DNA of 64,000 nucleotides from Halarchaeum grantii (GTDB taxonomy: Archaea; Halobacteriota; Halobacteria; Halobacteriales; Halobacteriaceae): positions 62,001 to 126,000 of the forward strand of contig NZ_BMPF01000001.1 of NCBI RefSeq assembly GCF_014647455.2, given 5' to 3'. This document shows, one piece after another, positions 34,174 to 42,107 of the stretch (positions within the stretch are counted from its first letter, which is position 1; each line of letters opens with the position of its first letter). The position numbers and the translations under genes are program-made. The notes beneath the pieces were generated by a model. It was not told the DNA's origin, ran no database searches, and worked only from the letters and a program-made list of their open reading frames with translations.

Positions 34174-35460
34174 TCACAGTCTCCGCCGAATGAGCGACTC
34201 GATGCGAGCGAAGACATTCCCGTCGTCCCCTCCACGTCGTGCGGTTTCGCAGAGTTCGTCGAACGACGCCGCGAGACGTGATACGACGTCCTCGGGAAGC
34301 CCCCGTGGATCGAGGACTGGAACCCCCTCTAGGTCGTTCGGCTCGATTTTCTCGAAGCCGCCTTCTCGCGCGTACCGATATCTGTGCACGACGTCGTCGA
34401 AGACGCCGCTGTTCAGGAACGCGAGGAGCGCCTTCAACTCCGTCTCGTCGAGCATCAGAGCGTCGAACGCGTAGAAATTGTTGATGTGACGCGCGTCGGT
34501 CTCGTTCAAGATGAAACGGAAGCCGTTGCGGCTCGCGCTCTCGAGGTCGTCGGGCGCGAGTTCGAGGAAGTCCTCGACATGGACTTCGTGGGGCTGCCGG
34601 CTGAGTATGAGCGCTACCGTCGCCATGAGGCGGGCCAGCGGGTTCCGGTCGATCCCGGCGATGTGGTCCGGTTCGGTGCTCACCTCGAAGCGCGGGTGGA
34701 ACGGCATCGACAGGCTCCCCGCGCCGACGCCGAGATCGAGGAGCGTGGGCGCGTCCGCGGGTACCCACGTCAGCATGAGGTCGCGGAGCCAGCGCGGCGT
34801 GTAGAACTGCCCGAGTCGCTGGCGCGCCTCCGTCGACGTGATCGCTTCGTAGAGCCGGCCGATGGCGACCGCTGGATACCGGGCGTCGAGGAATCGATCA
34901 CGAGCGTCGAGAACGCGCTGGAGCGCCCGGTCGTTGAGGCGGAACGCGACGTCGTCGAGGACGGTCTCCGCGAACACAGCGGTCTCCAGTTTGTGGTCCG
35001 CTTCCCGGAACGCCTCCCGGATCGGTGTCGTCAGCAGTGGGAGGTTCCCGGCGCGATGCTCGCGCTCGTAGACGACGGCCTTGAGGAAGATTGAGAGAAC
35101 CGCGTGACGCGCGAGCCGCGGCAGGTGGTCCGAGAGCGTCGTCGGATTGAACCCGTGGAGTTCGCACCACTCCGTAGCTGCCTCTCCGAGGTTCTCGGGG
35201 ACCTTTCCGTCGAGCGTCGCTTCGAGTTCCGTCGCGGCGGCCGTGAGGCGCTCGCAGAGGGGTTCGGTGGCGACGTCCGCAGTGCCGGCTCCGCAGGTGA
35301 GCCCGTGCCCGATTGCGACGACGTGTTCTGCCGACCGGTAGATTCGGTCGCGGTATCGTGTGCGCTGAGTATCGTCGGCGTGGCGGCGGAGTCGTACGTG
35401 TCGCCGCGTGGCCGCTTGAGCGTCCGTGGGGTACTCGACATCGGTCTGATCCGGTCTCAT
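34174..35460 (-). pseudogene. N6-adenine DNA methylase-like protein with internal deletion
   Basis: 428 residues from MRPDQTDVEYPT. The N-terminal helical part, the entry to the methylase fold (RLGQFYTPRWLRDLMLTWV) and motif I (TLLDLGVGAGSLSMPF) are intact. After GIDRNPLARLMATVALILSR and VEDFLELAPDDLES the sequence jumps to ASRNGFRFILNETDARHINNF, which in this family is the C-terminal target-recognition region. The segment with the catalytic NPP[YFW] motif is missing, in frame, with the junction near 34535-34550. The protein may still bind DNA or partner proteins but should not methylate. Confidence 0.72.
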
Positions 35461-35765
35461 GAACCACCCCCTTTTCAACCCTCGCCACGCGTCGCTTCTC
35501 ATCCCGCATTCAGGCCGGTACCGGTGGCGATCCACGCGTATGCTCCCCGGTTCTCGCCTCGGAGCCACCGGGGATCGGCGGTGCCGTGCCCCCACCGACC
35601 ACGTACACCGCGACGAGATTTTCGTAACCGCTTGACGCGAGCGGGGACCGTGAAGTTCGAAGAGCGTCAAAAAGGGCTGACGACCGCGTCGAGACACCGT
35701 TCACGCGCGCCCGGCGGCCTGCCACCACGCCCGAGAGTCAAGTGAGACCCGAGCGTACTCTCGCC
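35461..35765. other. Intergenic region between methylase remnant and propeller gene
   Basis: 305 bases between divergent genes. I see no gene. A gttgaaaagg stretch on the minus strand (about 35475-35483) could be part of the methylase promoter; nothing else stands out. Confidence 0.4.
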
Positions 35766-36701
35766 ATGGCGATCATCGCCGGGACGCGAGACGGCGTGTA
35801 TCGATTCGCGGACGATGCCGGGACCGACGCCGAGCGGGTGCTCGACAGCGGGAATTCGCTGCGCGTGCGGACGTTCGACGGCGTCGAGGGCGTTTTCGCC
35901 GCGATGACGTCGGGACTCTATCGTTCGCGCGACGGCGGTAACACGTGGGCGGACCTCGACGTCCCCCGCGCGGAAGTGTATTCGGTCGTCGCTAGCCCAG
36001 ACGGCGAGCGACTCTACGCGGGCACGCACCCCGCGCACCTCTCCGTCTCGACCGACGAGGGCGAGACGTGGCGCGAACTGGACGGGTTCCAAGACCTCCC
36101 GTCGCGGGACGACTGGCACACCCCGCGGCACCGGAACGAAGCGCACGTCCGGAGTCTCGGCGTGCATCCAAATCGGCCCGACCGCGTGATCGCGGGCGTC
36201 GAGGTCGGCGGCGTCCACGCCAGCGACGACCGCGGCGAGACGTGGGCGGAGCGCCGAAACGGCCTCCAGGACGACGTCCACCACGTCCTCGTCATCGGCC
36301 AGGAGGAGTACGTCGCGTCCTGTGGCGGCGGCCTCTACCGCACCGCGGACGCCGGACGGTCGTGGACGCGCCTCGACACCGACCTCGACCATCGCTACTT
36401 CCGGGAGGCCGCACTCGTCGACGGCCGGCTCTACGCGGCGGCCGCCCGCGACCCGCCGGGGTCGTGGCGCGGCGAGACCGGCGCGGACGGGGTCCTCCTC
36501 GAATCGACCGACCGAGGCGAGTCGTTCGCGGACGTCTCCTACCCCGGTGGCCCGGAGGAGGTCGTGCTCGCGTGGACGCACGACGGCGAGCCTGTCCACG
36601 CCGGGACGAACGAGGGACGGCTCGTCAGGCGATCCGCGGACGGCGCGTGGACGGACGCGGGGCGCGCGCCCGAGAGTATTCGAGCGCTCGAATCGCTCTG
36701 A
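35766..36701 (+). CDS. Asp-box (BNR) beta-propeller protein
   Basis: 311 residues without signal peptide. Five Asp-box motifs (S/T-x-D-x-G-x-x-W/F) are visible: SRDGGNTW, STDEGETW, SDDRGETW, TADAGRSW and STDRGESF, each closing a propeller blade, between strands such as RLYAGTHPAHLSVS. Sortilin/sialidase-like propellers serve as binding or hydrolase platforms; no sialidase active-site set recognised. Composition matches the host chromosome, so this may be cargo captured from a haloarchaeal genome. Confidence 0.8.
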   Translation: MAIIAGTRDGVYRFADDAGTDAERVLDSGNSLRVRTFDGVEGVFAAMTSGLYRSRDGGNTWADLDVPRAEVYSVVASPDGERLYAGTHPAHLSVSTDEGETWRELDGFQDLPSRDDWHTPRHRNEAHVRSLGVHPNRPDRVIAGVEVGGVHASDDRGETWAERRNGLQDDVHHVLVIGQEEYVASCGGGLYRTADAGRSWTRLDTDLDHRYFREAALVDGRLYAAAARDPPGSWRGETGADGVLLESTDRGESFADVSYPGGPEEVVLAWTHDGEPVHAGTNEGRLVRRSADGAWTDAGRAPESIRALESL

Positions 36702-36755
36702 GCGCGGGTCGCCGGCGTCCGAACGCATTTCGGACCAGACACCGAATTCGGGGTC

Positions 36756-37475
36756 ATGACGCGAACCGCCGTCGTCGCCGGTGTCGGTCCCGGACTGGGT
36801 GCGTCGCTCGCGCGGAAGTTCGCTCGTGAGGGCTGTCGGGTCGCGCTGTTCGCGCGCTCGACGGACTACATCGAAGACCTCGCAGACGACCTGCCCGACC
36901 CCGGGGAGGGCCTGGCGGTCACGGTCGATCTCACGGACGTCGAGGCGATCCGTGAGGCCTTCGAAACCGTCCGCGAGGAATTCGGTCCCGTCGACGTCCT
37001 CGTGAATCACGCGAGCGCGGCGTCGTGGACGGGACTGATGGACAGCAGCGTCGAGGAGTTCGAGCGCGCCTGGGAGGTGAACGGACGCGGGGCGTTCGTC
37101 TGCTCGCAGGAGGCCGTCGGCGACATGCTCGACGACGAGGGCGGAACGGTCCTCTTCACGGGCGCGACGTCCGCCGTCCGCTCACGTGGCGGCGCTATCG
37201 GGTTCACCGCCGCGAAGTTCGCCGCGCGCGGGATGGCGATGGACATCGCTCAGGAGTACGGCGGCGAGGGCGTGCACGTCGCGCACGTCATGATCGACGG
37301 CCAGATCGGCGGCTCCGGCGCGCAGGAGCGCTCCCCGGAGCGCGACCCCGAGACGTTCCTCGACCCCGACCGGATGGCCGAGACCTACTGGCACCTCATC
37401 GAGCAAGACGACCCGAGTACGCAGCCCTTCGAAGTCCACATTACCAACGGTCCGCAGACGACTGAATTCCTCTGA
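36756..37475 (+). CDS. SDR family protein with Phe in place of catalytic Tyr
   Basis: 239 residues. Rossmann glycine motif GVGPGLG at about 9-15 and VLVNHASA at about 81-88 are normal, but the YxxxK motif reads FTAAK (Phe150, Lys154). The C-terminus TQPFEVHITNGPQTTEFL is typical of a group of atypical SDRs. Oxidoreductase activity may be reduced or the tyrosine role taken elsewhere. Same strand as the propeller gene, 54 bases downstream; possible two-gene cargo unit. Confidence 0.82.
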   Translation: MTRTAVVAGVGPGLGASLARKFAREGCRVALFARSTDYIEDLADDLPDPGEGLAVTVDLTDVEAIREAFETVREEFGPVDVLVNHASAASWTGLMDSSVEEFERAWEVNGRGAFVCSQEAVGDMLDDEGGTVLFTGATSAVRSRGGAIGFTAAKFAARGMAMDIAQEYGGEGVHVAHVMIDGQIGGSGAQERSPERDPETFLDPDRMAETYWHLIEQDDPSTQPFEVHITNGPQTTEFL

Positions 37476-37512
37476 GACGACGCGTTACAGAGTTCGACAA
37501 TACTTGTGCGTG

Positions 37513-38877
37513 TTAGAAAACCCCCGCTGCGAAGAGCGACCCGACGACGAGCACTATCACACCGAGCACCACGCCGGCCGCGAGCGGAACGTCCTCCATG
37601 AACTTCTCGTAGAACGGCATCGCGTCGTACTCCTCGCGGAACGCGTTTCGATTAGCCTCGTCGTAGAAGTACTTCGTCGAGAGCATGAACCGCTCCGTCA
37701 CGGCACACCCCGTACAGACGGGCGTGCCCTCTAGACGCTCGGTCCGGACGTGCTCGGCGCAGTTGATGCTCCCGCAGTTCGCGCAGTACGTGTACGTCTC
37801 GCGGGCGCCGCTCGTCTCGCAGTGCACGCAGGCGTGGATACCGTCCTCGGTCGTCACGCGCGACGGCCCGGCCGCGTAGTACTCCAACGGGTAGGTATAG
37901 TCGCCGAGCTCGGCCGTCTGGCGGACCTCCGGGAGGTAGACGGCCTCCACCGAATGGACGGTGACGTCCGAGCGGTTCGGCTCACACGTCTTCTCGTACG
38001 TGACGTTGTTGTCGCCCGTGTAGGAGACGGTGCTCGTGTGGTGCTCGCGGAGGCGCTCTATCGCCCACTCCTTGTACTCGGTCTGAGTCTCGCCGAAGCG
38101 GCGCGTCGCCACCACGTCGAAGACCTCGCCGAACGCGGTTTCGTCCAATTCGATAGTCGCGTGCCGGTTGTTCGTGACGAGCTCGCCGACCGACGTGGGG
38201 AGCGGCGCGGGAGTCCCGCGTTCGGCCCGCACGGCGAGTCGGTCGCGCTCGTGGACTCGGTGGATGACGCCAACGGACGTCTCGAACGTCGCGTCCGTCT
38301 CCGCGGTGACGATGACGGTCGGCCGGAACGTCACCCGCGCGTAGGGGTCCGGGACATCCCCCGCGTCGAGGTTCTCGATATCGCGCATCGCGGCGGTGAC
38401 GGGCGCGTCGATCGACGTCGCGGGGTCGTACGGGTGGAGGGTGTCGTCGCCGAGGATCTCGATACGACCGTTGTAGAGGTCGAGGCCGATCTCGTCGGCG
38501 AACTCGCGCAAGTCTTCCCCGTCGAGCAGGTCGATGGGGTACGGGTCGTCGTTCTCGCGGAGGCGTTCGGCGTACTCGCGGGCCGGCCGTGTGAACCGCA
38601 CGGTCGTGGCGACGATGCCGCGGGTCGGGCCGTCGAAGTCGTAGGTGGCGACCGCGGAGTGGAGTTTCTGCACGACGGGACGGCCGACCGAGTCCGTGTG
38701 CTTGCACTCGACGACGATCCCGCGGCGCTCGCCGTCCACGCCCTCCTCCATCAGGACGTCCCGGCCCTCGTCGGCAGTACGGGCGGCCTAGTGGACGTTC
38801 TCGTAGCCGAGGTTCCGGAAGACGTCCTCCATCACGTCCTCGAACTCGAACCACGAGAGCTCGTCTAAGACTGGCAT
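37513..38877 (-). pseudogene. Mrr-type nuclease with zinc fingers and membrane anchor, amber codon at 30
   Basis: Read through, the frame is 454 codons. It starts MPVLDELSWFEFEDVMEDVF, hits TAG at 38788-38790, then continues AARTADEGRDVLMEEG and VVECKHTDSVGRPVVQKL: the Mrr_cat Asp and E-x-K are present. A central domain follows, then CxxC pairs (CVHC, CANC, CAEH, CTGC, about residues 350-410), and a C-terminal membrane helix (LAAGVVLGVIVLVVGSLFA). A restart at ATG 38751 would lack the catalytic Asp. The start overlaps the upstream gene by 13 bases. Either a recent nonsense mutant (CAG to TAG fits) or a readthrough case. Confidence 0.78.
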
Positions 38878-39449
38878 TCAGTTCGAGTGATGTATGTCTC
38901 GCGTGTCGTATTATAGGTTCCTGCAACGATGGTGCTGGCTGTCTCGCGCGGGCTCCGCGAATCCTGCAGTTCGCGCTCCCAGTCGTTCGGCTCGACGACG
39001 ACGGTGAACTCGAAACCGGTGTGATCGGAGTCCGCGAGTCGAACGACGCGCGGTCGGACACCGAAGAACATCGCGCCGTTCCCGTCGCCGCCGTTCAGCC
39101 ATTCGAGGACGGAACGATGCTCGTCGCGGAACGTCTCGGAGACCCAGATGACGAAGTCGGCGTTCGTTCCGGCGGCGTACGTGAGGAGTTTCCCGAGGTG
39201 GTCGTGGTCCGTGTCTCCGAACTGGTTCTCGACGACGACGTCACCGTCCGTGTTCATCTCCGTCGCGGTGATATCGGCGCGGTAGCCCCCGACCGCTCGT
39301 TCACGCTCGACGTCGTCAAGTTCGATTGCGATAGTTCCGGCGAGCTTCTCGATGTGATCGACGAGCCACGGTGTGAAATCGTGTTCCTCGTGCCCCCATA
39401 CTTCGGAGAGCCCGAGGTCCGTTACGGGCTGTAGATCGTCCGGCTGCAT
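38865..39449 (-). CDS. PD-(D/E)XK-like nuclease-associated protein, possibly C-terminally truncated
   Basis: 194 residues. The segment GYRADITATEMNTDGDVVVENQFGDTDHDHLGKLLTYAA (part) and FVIWVSETFRDEHRSVLEWLN resembles a nuclease-like fold seen in restriction and DUF4268-type proteins, with D...E-x-Q in place of E-x-K. After NDWERELQDS the tail looks atypical, so a longer ancestor may have been cut short. A minus-strand gaaattacaat box about 30 bases before ATG supports the start. Overlaps the Mrr-type gene by 13 bases, suggesting a two-gene system. Confidence 0.65.
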   Translation of the reverse strand: MQPDDLQPVTDLGLSEVWGHEEHDFTPWLVDHIEKLAGTIAIELDDVERERAVGGYRADITATEMNTDGDVVVENQFGDTDHDHLGKLLTYAAGTNADFVIWVSETFRDEHRSVLEWLNGGDGNGAMFFGVRPRVVRLADSDHTGFEFTVVVEPNDWERELQDSRSPRETASTIVAGTYNTTRETYITRTECQS

Positions 39450-39568
39450 GTACCGGTACGTCGAGATGGGCTGTATTGTAATTTCGCCTATATGGACTGA
39501 TTCCCGTATCCGCTGCTATCTCAGATCGACGTTGAACCTCGTGGGCCGAACTCCTCGACGAACTCGCC

Positions 39569-39934
39569 CTACTCGTCGCCGGTTTGGGGGGCGTCCCACG
39601 GGTCGACACCGCACGGAGTGGTATACTTCCACTGGAGCTCATCCCGGATATCGATGCGCCGTTCCACATCAGTAACGTGCTTGACGCAGTATCCGATTTC
39701 CTCGTGTACGTTGTCTTCCCAGCACCTTCGCTTCTCGTGGGTAGACAGCGTGTACTGTAGATTACCGGTCGGCGTGACGTCTGCACGTGTCCCTCCCTCG
39801 GACGTCCCGATATACAGTACGCAGTGCGGACGCTCCGAGATGAGACAAAGAACTACGTACACCCCCACGTCGATAGACGAAATCTCGCTCAAGTCAGTAC
39901 AGATCTCGCTAAATTGATACCCCTCGATCCTCAT
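39569..39934 (-). CDS. GIY-YIG-like nuclease domain protein
   Basis: 121 residues. VGVYVVL and, about 15 residues on, VLYIGTSEGG fit the GIY...YIG core; KRRCWEDNVHEEIGY could supply the Arg and ELQWKYTTP the Glu and Tyr of the fold. A minus-strand actatatgct box is about 30 bases before ATG. It stands alone between the nuclease pair and the RecB-type remnant. Could be a homing-type or restriction-type nuclease; family membership is by eye. Confidence 0.6.
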   Translation of the reverse strand: MRIEGYQFSEICTDLSEISSIDVGVYVVLCLISERPHCVLYIGTSEGGTRADVTPTGNLQYTLSTHEKRRCWEDNVHEEIGYCVKHVTDVERRIDIRDELQWKYTTPCGVDPWDAPQTGDE

Positions 39935-40052
39935 GTGTCATCAACCACTCACCCCAGCATATAGTCTCGGTGACTGCTACTCACTCGAAGAAACAAGGTG
40001 GCGTCACGGTACTATCATACCTGCTTGGATCCGGTCTACCGGTCCATTCTCG

Positions 40053-40750
40053 TCATAGCGAATCTGGAGTAACTACATCCGCCGCGCATGGTAGCCCGTT
40101 GTGCCGACACCATCGACAGTGCGTTCCGCTCGCGTACTCGTCGAACGTGGACGTCTCGATCCGCGCCATCGTCTCGCTGATGTCGTCGCGGACGGCCGCG
40201 AGCCTCTCGTCACTGAACGTCCGCGCGTCGAGTTCCGGGCCGATATCGCCGACGTACGCATAGCCAGCGCGCTCAATCGGTTCGTCGTAGATCTCCCGGC
40301 ACGCCAAGAGGTAGATCGGGAGCTGCTTGTCGCGCTTGACGTCCCGGCGTCGCGTGGTCGCCTTGTAATCGACCACGACGAGCTCCCCCGCGGGCGTCCG
40401 GTAGACGGCGTCGATGAACCCGACGACTTCGTGGCCGTCGACGTCGAGTTCGAATTCGCGCTCGCTGTCCACGAGCTCGTAGGCGGCGACGTCCAGTTCG
40501 AAGTAGCGCTCGATACACGCTCTCACAGCGGGTAGGGCGTCCCGCGCGCGCGTCGTTTCTCGGCGAGGCGCTCGCAGATCTCGACCCAATCCTCTGCCTG
40601 TCGGGTTCCACGCGAAGCGGCCTGCTCGGCCGTGTCGTGGAAGAGGTCTCCGATGGTGAGTTGTGAGGGCCCGCTCGTCGAGCCGCGGCTCGACGGGCGG
40701 TAATCCTCGAACGCGTTGACGACGTGGTCCAGTGTGACGACGTTCGACAT
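40053..40750 (-). pseudogene. RecB-type PD-(D/E)XK nuclease, frameshifted in a (CG)5 tract
   Basis: From MSNVVTLDHVVNAFEDY the frame runs to RLAEKRRAR and then goes out of phase at the CGCGCGCGCG tract 40543-40552; the other frame continues DALPAVRACIERYFEL to the end. Changing the tract by one CG unit restores 231 residues. Motifs: GDLFHDTAEQAA (RecB-type His), GFIDAVYR (Asp), LVVVDYKATTR (D-x-K), QLPIYLLAC (Q-x3-Y-like), and a C-terminal HCRWCRHNGLPC Cys cluster as in Fe-S AddB/Cas4-type nucleases. Looks like the nuclease end of a helicase-nuclease or a free-standing nuclease. Confidence 0.75.
40543..40552. repeat. (CG)5 dinucleotide tract at the frameshift
   Basis: Five CG units exactly where the nuclease reading frame breaks; length change by one unit would toggle the frame. 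Confidence 0.9.
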
Positions 40751-40900
40751 CGTGACCCCGTCCGGAGGTCGCTCGCGGTTTGCTCCCGACGAGAGAGCAG
40801 ACCATGACAGCACACCTATCGGTCGGTTGCACGGCCATACGGTCCGATATCGGGCAGATAACCCACCAGCAGCGTCTCCGTCGAGCGAGCGGGGCTCGGG

Positions 40901-41518
40901 GTGGTCGCGGTGAGTGATTTCTGGGTGGGCTATCTCTGGGGTCGCGGGAGCGGTGACGGGCCGTCACTCCCGCCGGAGATCGCGCTGTTGTTCGGCGGGC
41001 TGCTGGTCTTCGTCGGCGTCCTCTACCTCCTCCGCGACGTCTTCAACGCGATTGCCGGTGTGACCCAAGCGCATCCGGTGCTATCTCTTCTCGTCGTCGG
41101 CGTTGCGGCCGTCGGTATTGGCGAGCTCGTCGCCGTGAACGAGGATCTGGACGTCGAGGAGAAAGTCTCCGGGACGGGCGCGCTCGTTCTCGTCCTGTTC
41201 GGCGTCTTCTGGGTCCTCGGCGTCCTGTCGGGCGCGTCGTCGCTCGACAACGCGTCGTGGCCGGTACAGGCCGTGATGATGGTCCTGTCGCTCGTGATCG
41301 TCTGCGGGTTCCTGTACATGCTCGTCTCCCTGCTCCGATACCGGTGTCAGACCCCGCGGGGCCGCGCGGTGCGGGCGGCGAGCGTCGTCCTGTTCGCGTG
41401 GTGGGGCTGGATCAGCCTGTTCTCCCTCCCCACGCCGGACGTCCCGTTCGTCGGTGCGACGGCGTGTCTGGTCGTGGGAACGGTATCGACGCTCGCAACC
41501 GGCGTCGTAGAGGCCTAG
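40901..41518 (+). CDS. Six-helix membrane protein, unknown function
   Basis: 205 residues (GTG start; a second GTG 12 bases on is possible). About six membrane segments, for example IALLFGGLLVFVGVLYLL, SLLVVGVAAVGIGELVAV and VVLFAWWGWISLF. No transporter motif. The next gene starts 8 bases after its stop, so the two are probably co-transcribed. Confidence 0.7.
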   Translation: MVAVSDFWVGYLWGRGSGDGPSLPPEIALLFGGLLVFVGVLYLLRDVFNAIAGVTQAHPVLSLLVVGVAAVGIGELVAVNEDLDVEEKVSGTGALVLVLFGVFWVLGVLSGASSLDNASWPVQAVMMVLSLVIVCGFLYMLVSLLRYRCQTPRGRAVRAASVVLFAWWGWISLFSLPTPDVPFVGATACLVVGTVSTLATGVVEA

Positions 41519-41526
41519 ATCGACAC

Positions 41527-42018
41527 ATGACCGGAGACCCCGCGGCGGGCCCGGAACCGATCCGGGTTTCGGGCGTGTTCAAGGACGAAGCCCTGTTGGG
41601 GGAGACCGACGGCGAGTTGGTCTGCGCGAACGGGACGCTCCGGTATCGCGGCCCGGACGAGTCAGTCGAGATCTCCCATACCACCGTTACGGAGGCCCGG
41701 GTAGACCAAGATAAGTCGGTCGCGGGGTTCCGGTCGATTGCCGGCGTGTTCGCCGTCGTCACTCTCCTCATGGCCTACGTCTTCGTCAAGTACGTGATCG
41801 TCCACGGTGGCGGGGTGTTCTCCGTGATCGGTCTCGGCTCCGGGCTGTCAGCCGTCTTGAGCGCGCTGGGGACGCCGTGGATGTACCGCCTCGACGACGG
41901 CGAGCGGACCGTCCTGCAACTCGACTGTGAAGACGATGAGCACGTCCGGTTCATCACTGCGGAGGACACCGACGCGTTCGGCGAGATCGAGCGCCGGATC
42001 CGCGAAACAGCGCGGTAG
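41527..42018 (+). CDS. Small membrane protein with PH-like soluble parts, unknown
   Basis: 163 residues. N-terminal beta-rich part (DGELVCANGTLRYRGPDESVEISHTTV), two membrane helices (IAGVFAVVTLLMAYVFVKYV and FSVIGLGSGLSAVLSAL), and a C-terminal part (YRLDDGERTVLQLDCEDDEHVRFI). The split beta domain around a helical hairpin resembles bPH-type membrane proteins. Partner of the six-helix protein just upstream. Confidence 0.7.
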   Translation: MTGDPAAGPEPIRVSGVFKDEALLGETDGELVCANGTLRYRGPDESVEISHTTVTEARVDQDKSVAGFRSIAGVFAVVTLLMAYVFVKYVIVHGGGVFSVIGLGSGLSAVLSALGTPWMYRLDDGERTVLQLDCEDDEHVRFITAEDTDAFGEIERRIRETAR

Positions 42019-42107
42019 CTACGCGGTCCAGAACGCTTCGAGACCCCGGTTTAGCGCTGGAGCGACACATAGCTACGACACATGAACGATTTCTGTTTCG
42101 TAGCTGT

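Noticed and set aside
38788-38790. Pyrrolysine or other recoding at the amber codon
   Set aside because: Nothing in the window supports it (no PylS/PylT-like gene, no recoding structure seen); a C-to-T change of a Gln codon is simpler.
40053-40967. 304-residue protein over the RecB-type region
   Set aside because: Its first 140 residues are Arg/Pro-rich out-of-frame translation; real coding sequence lies in the other frame up to the CG tract.
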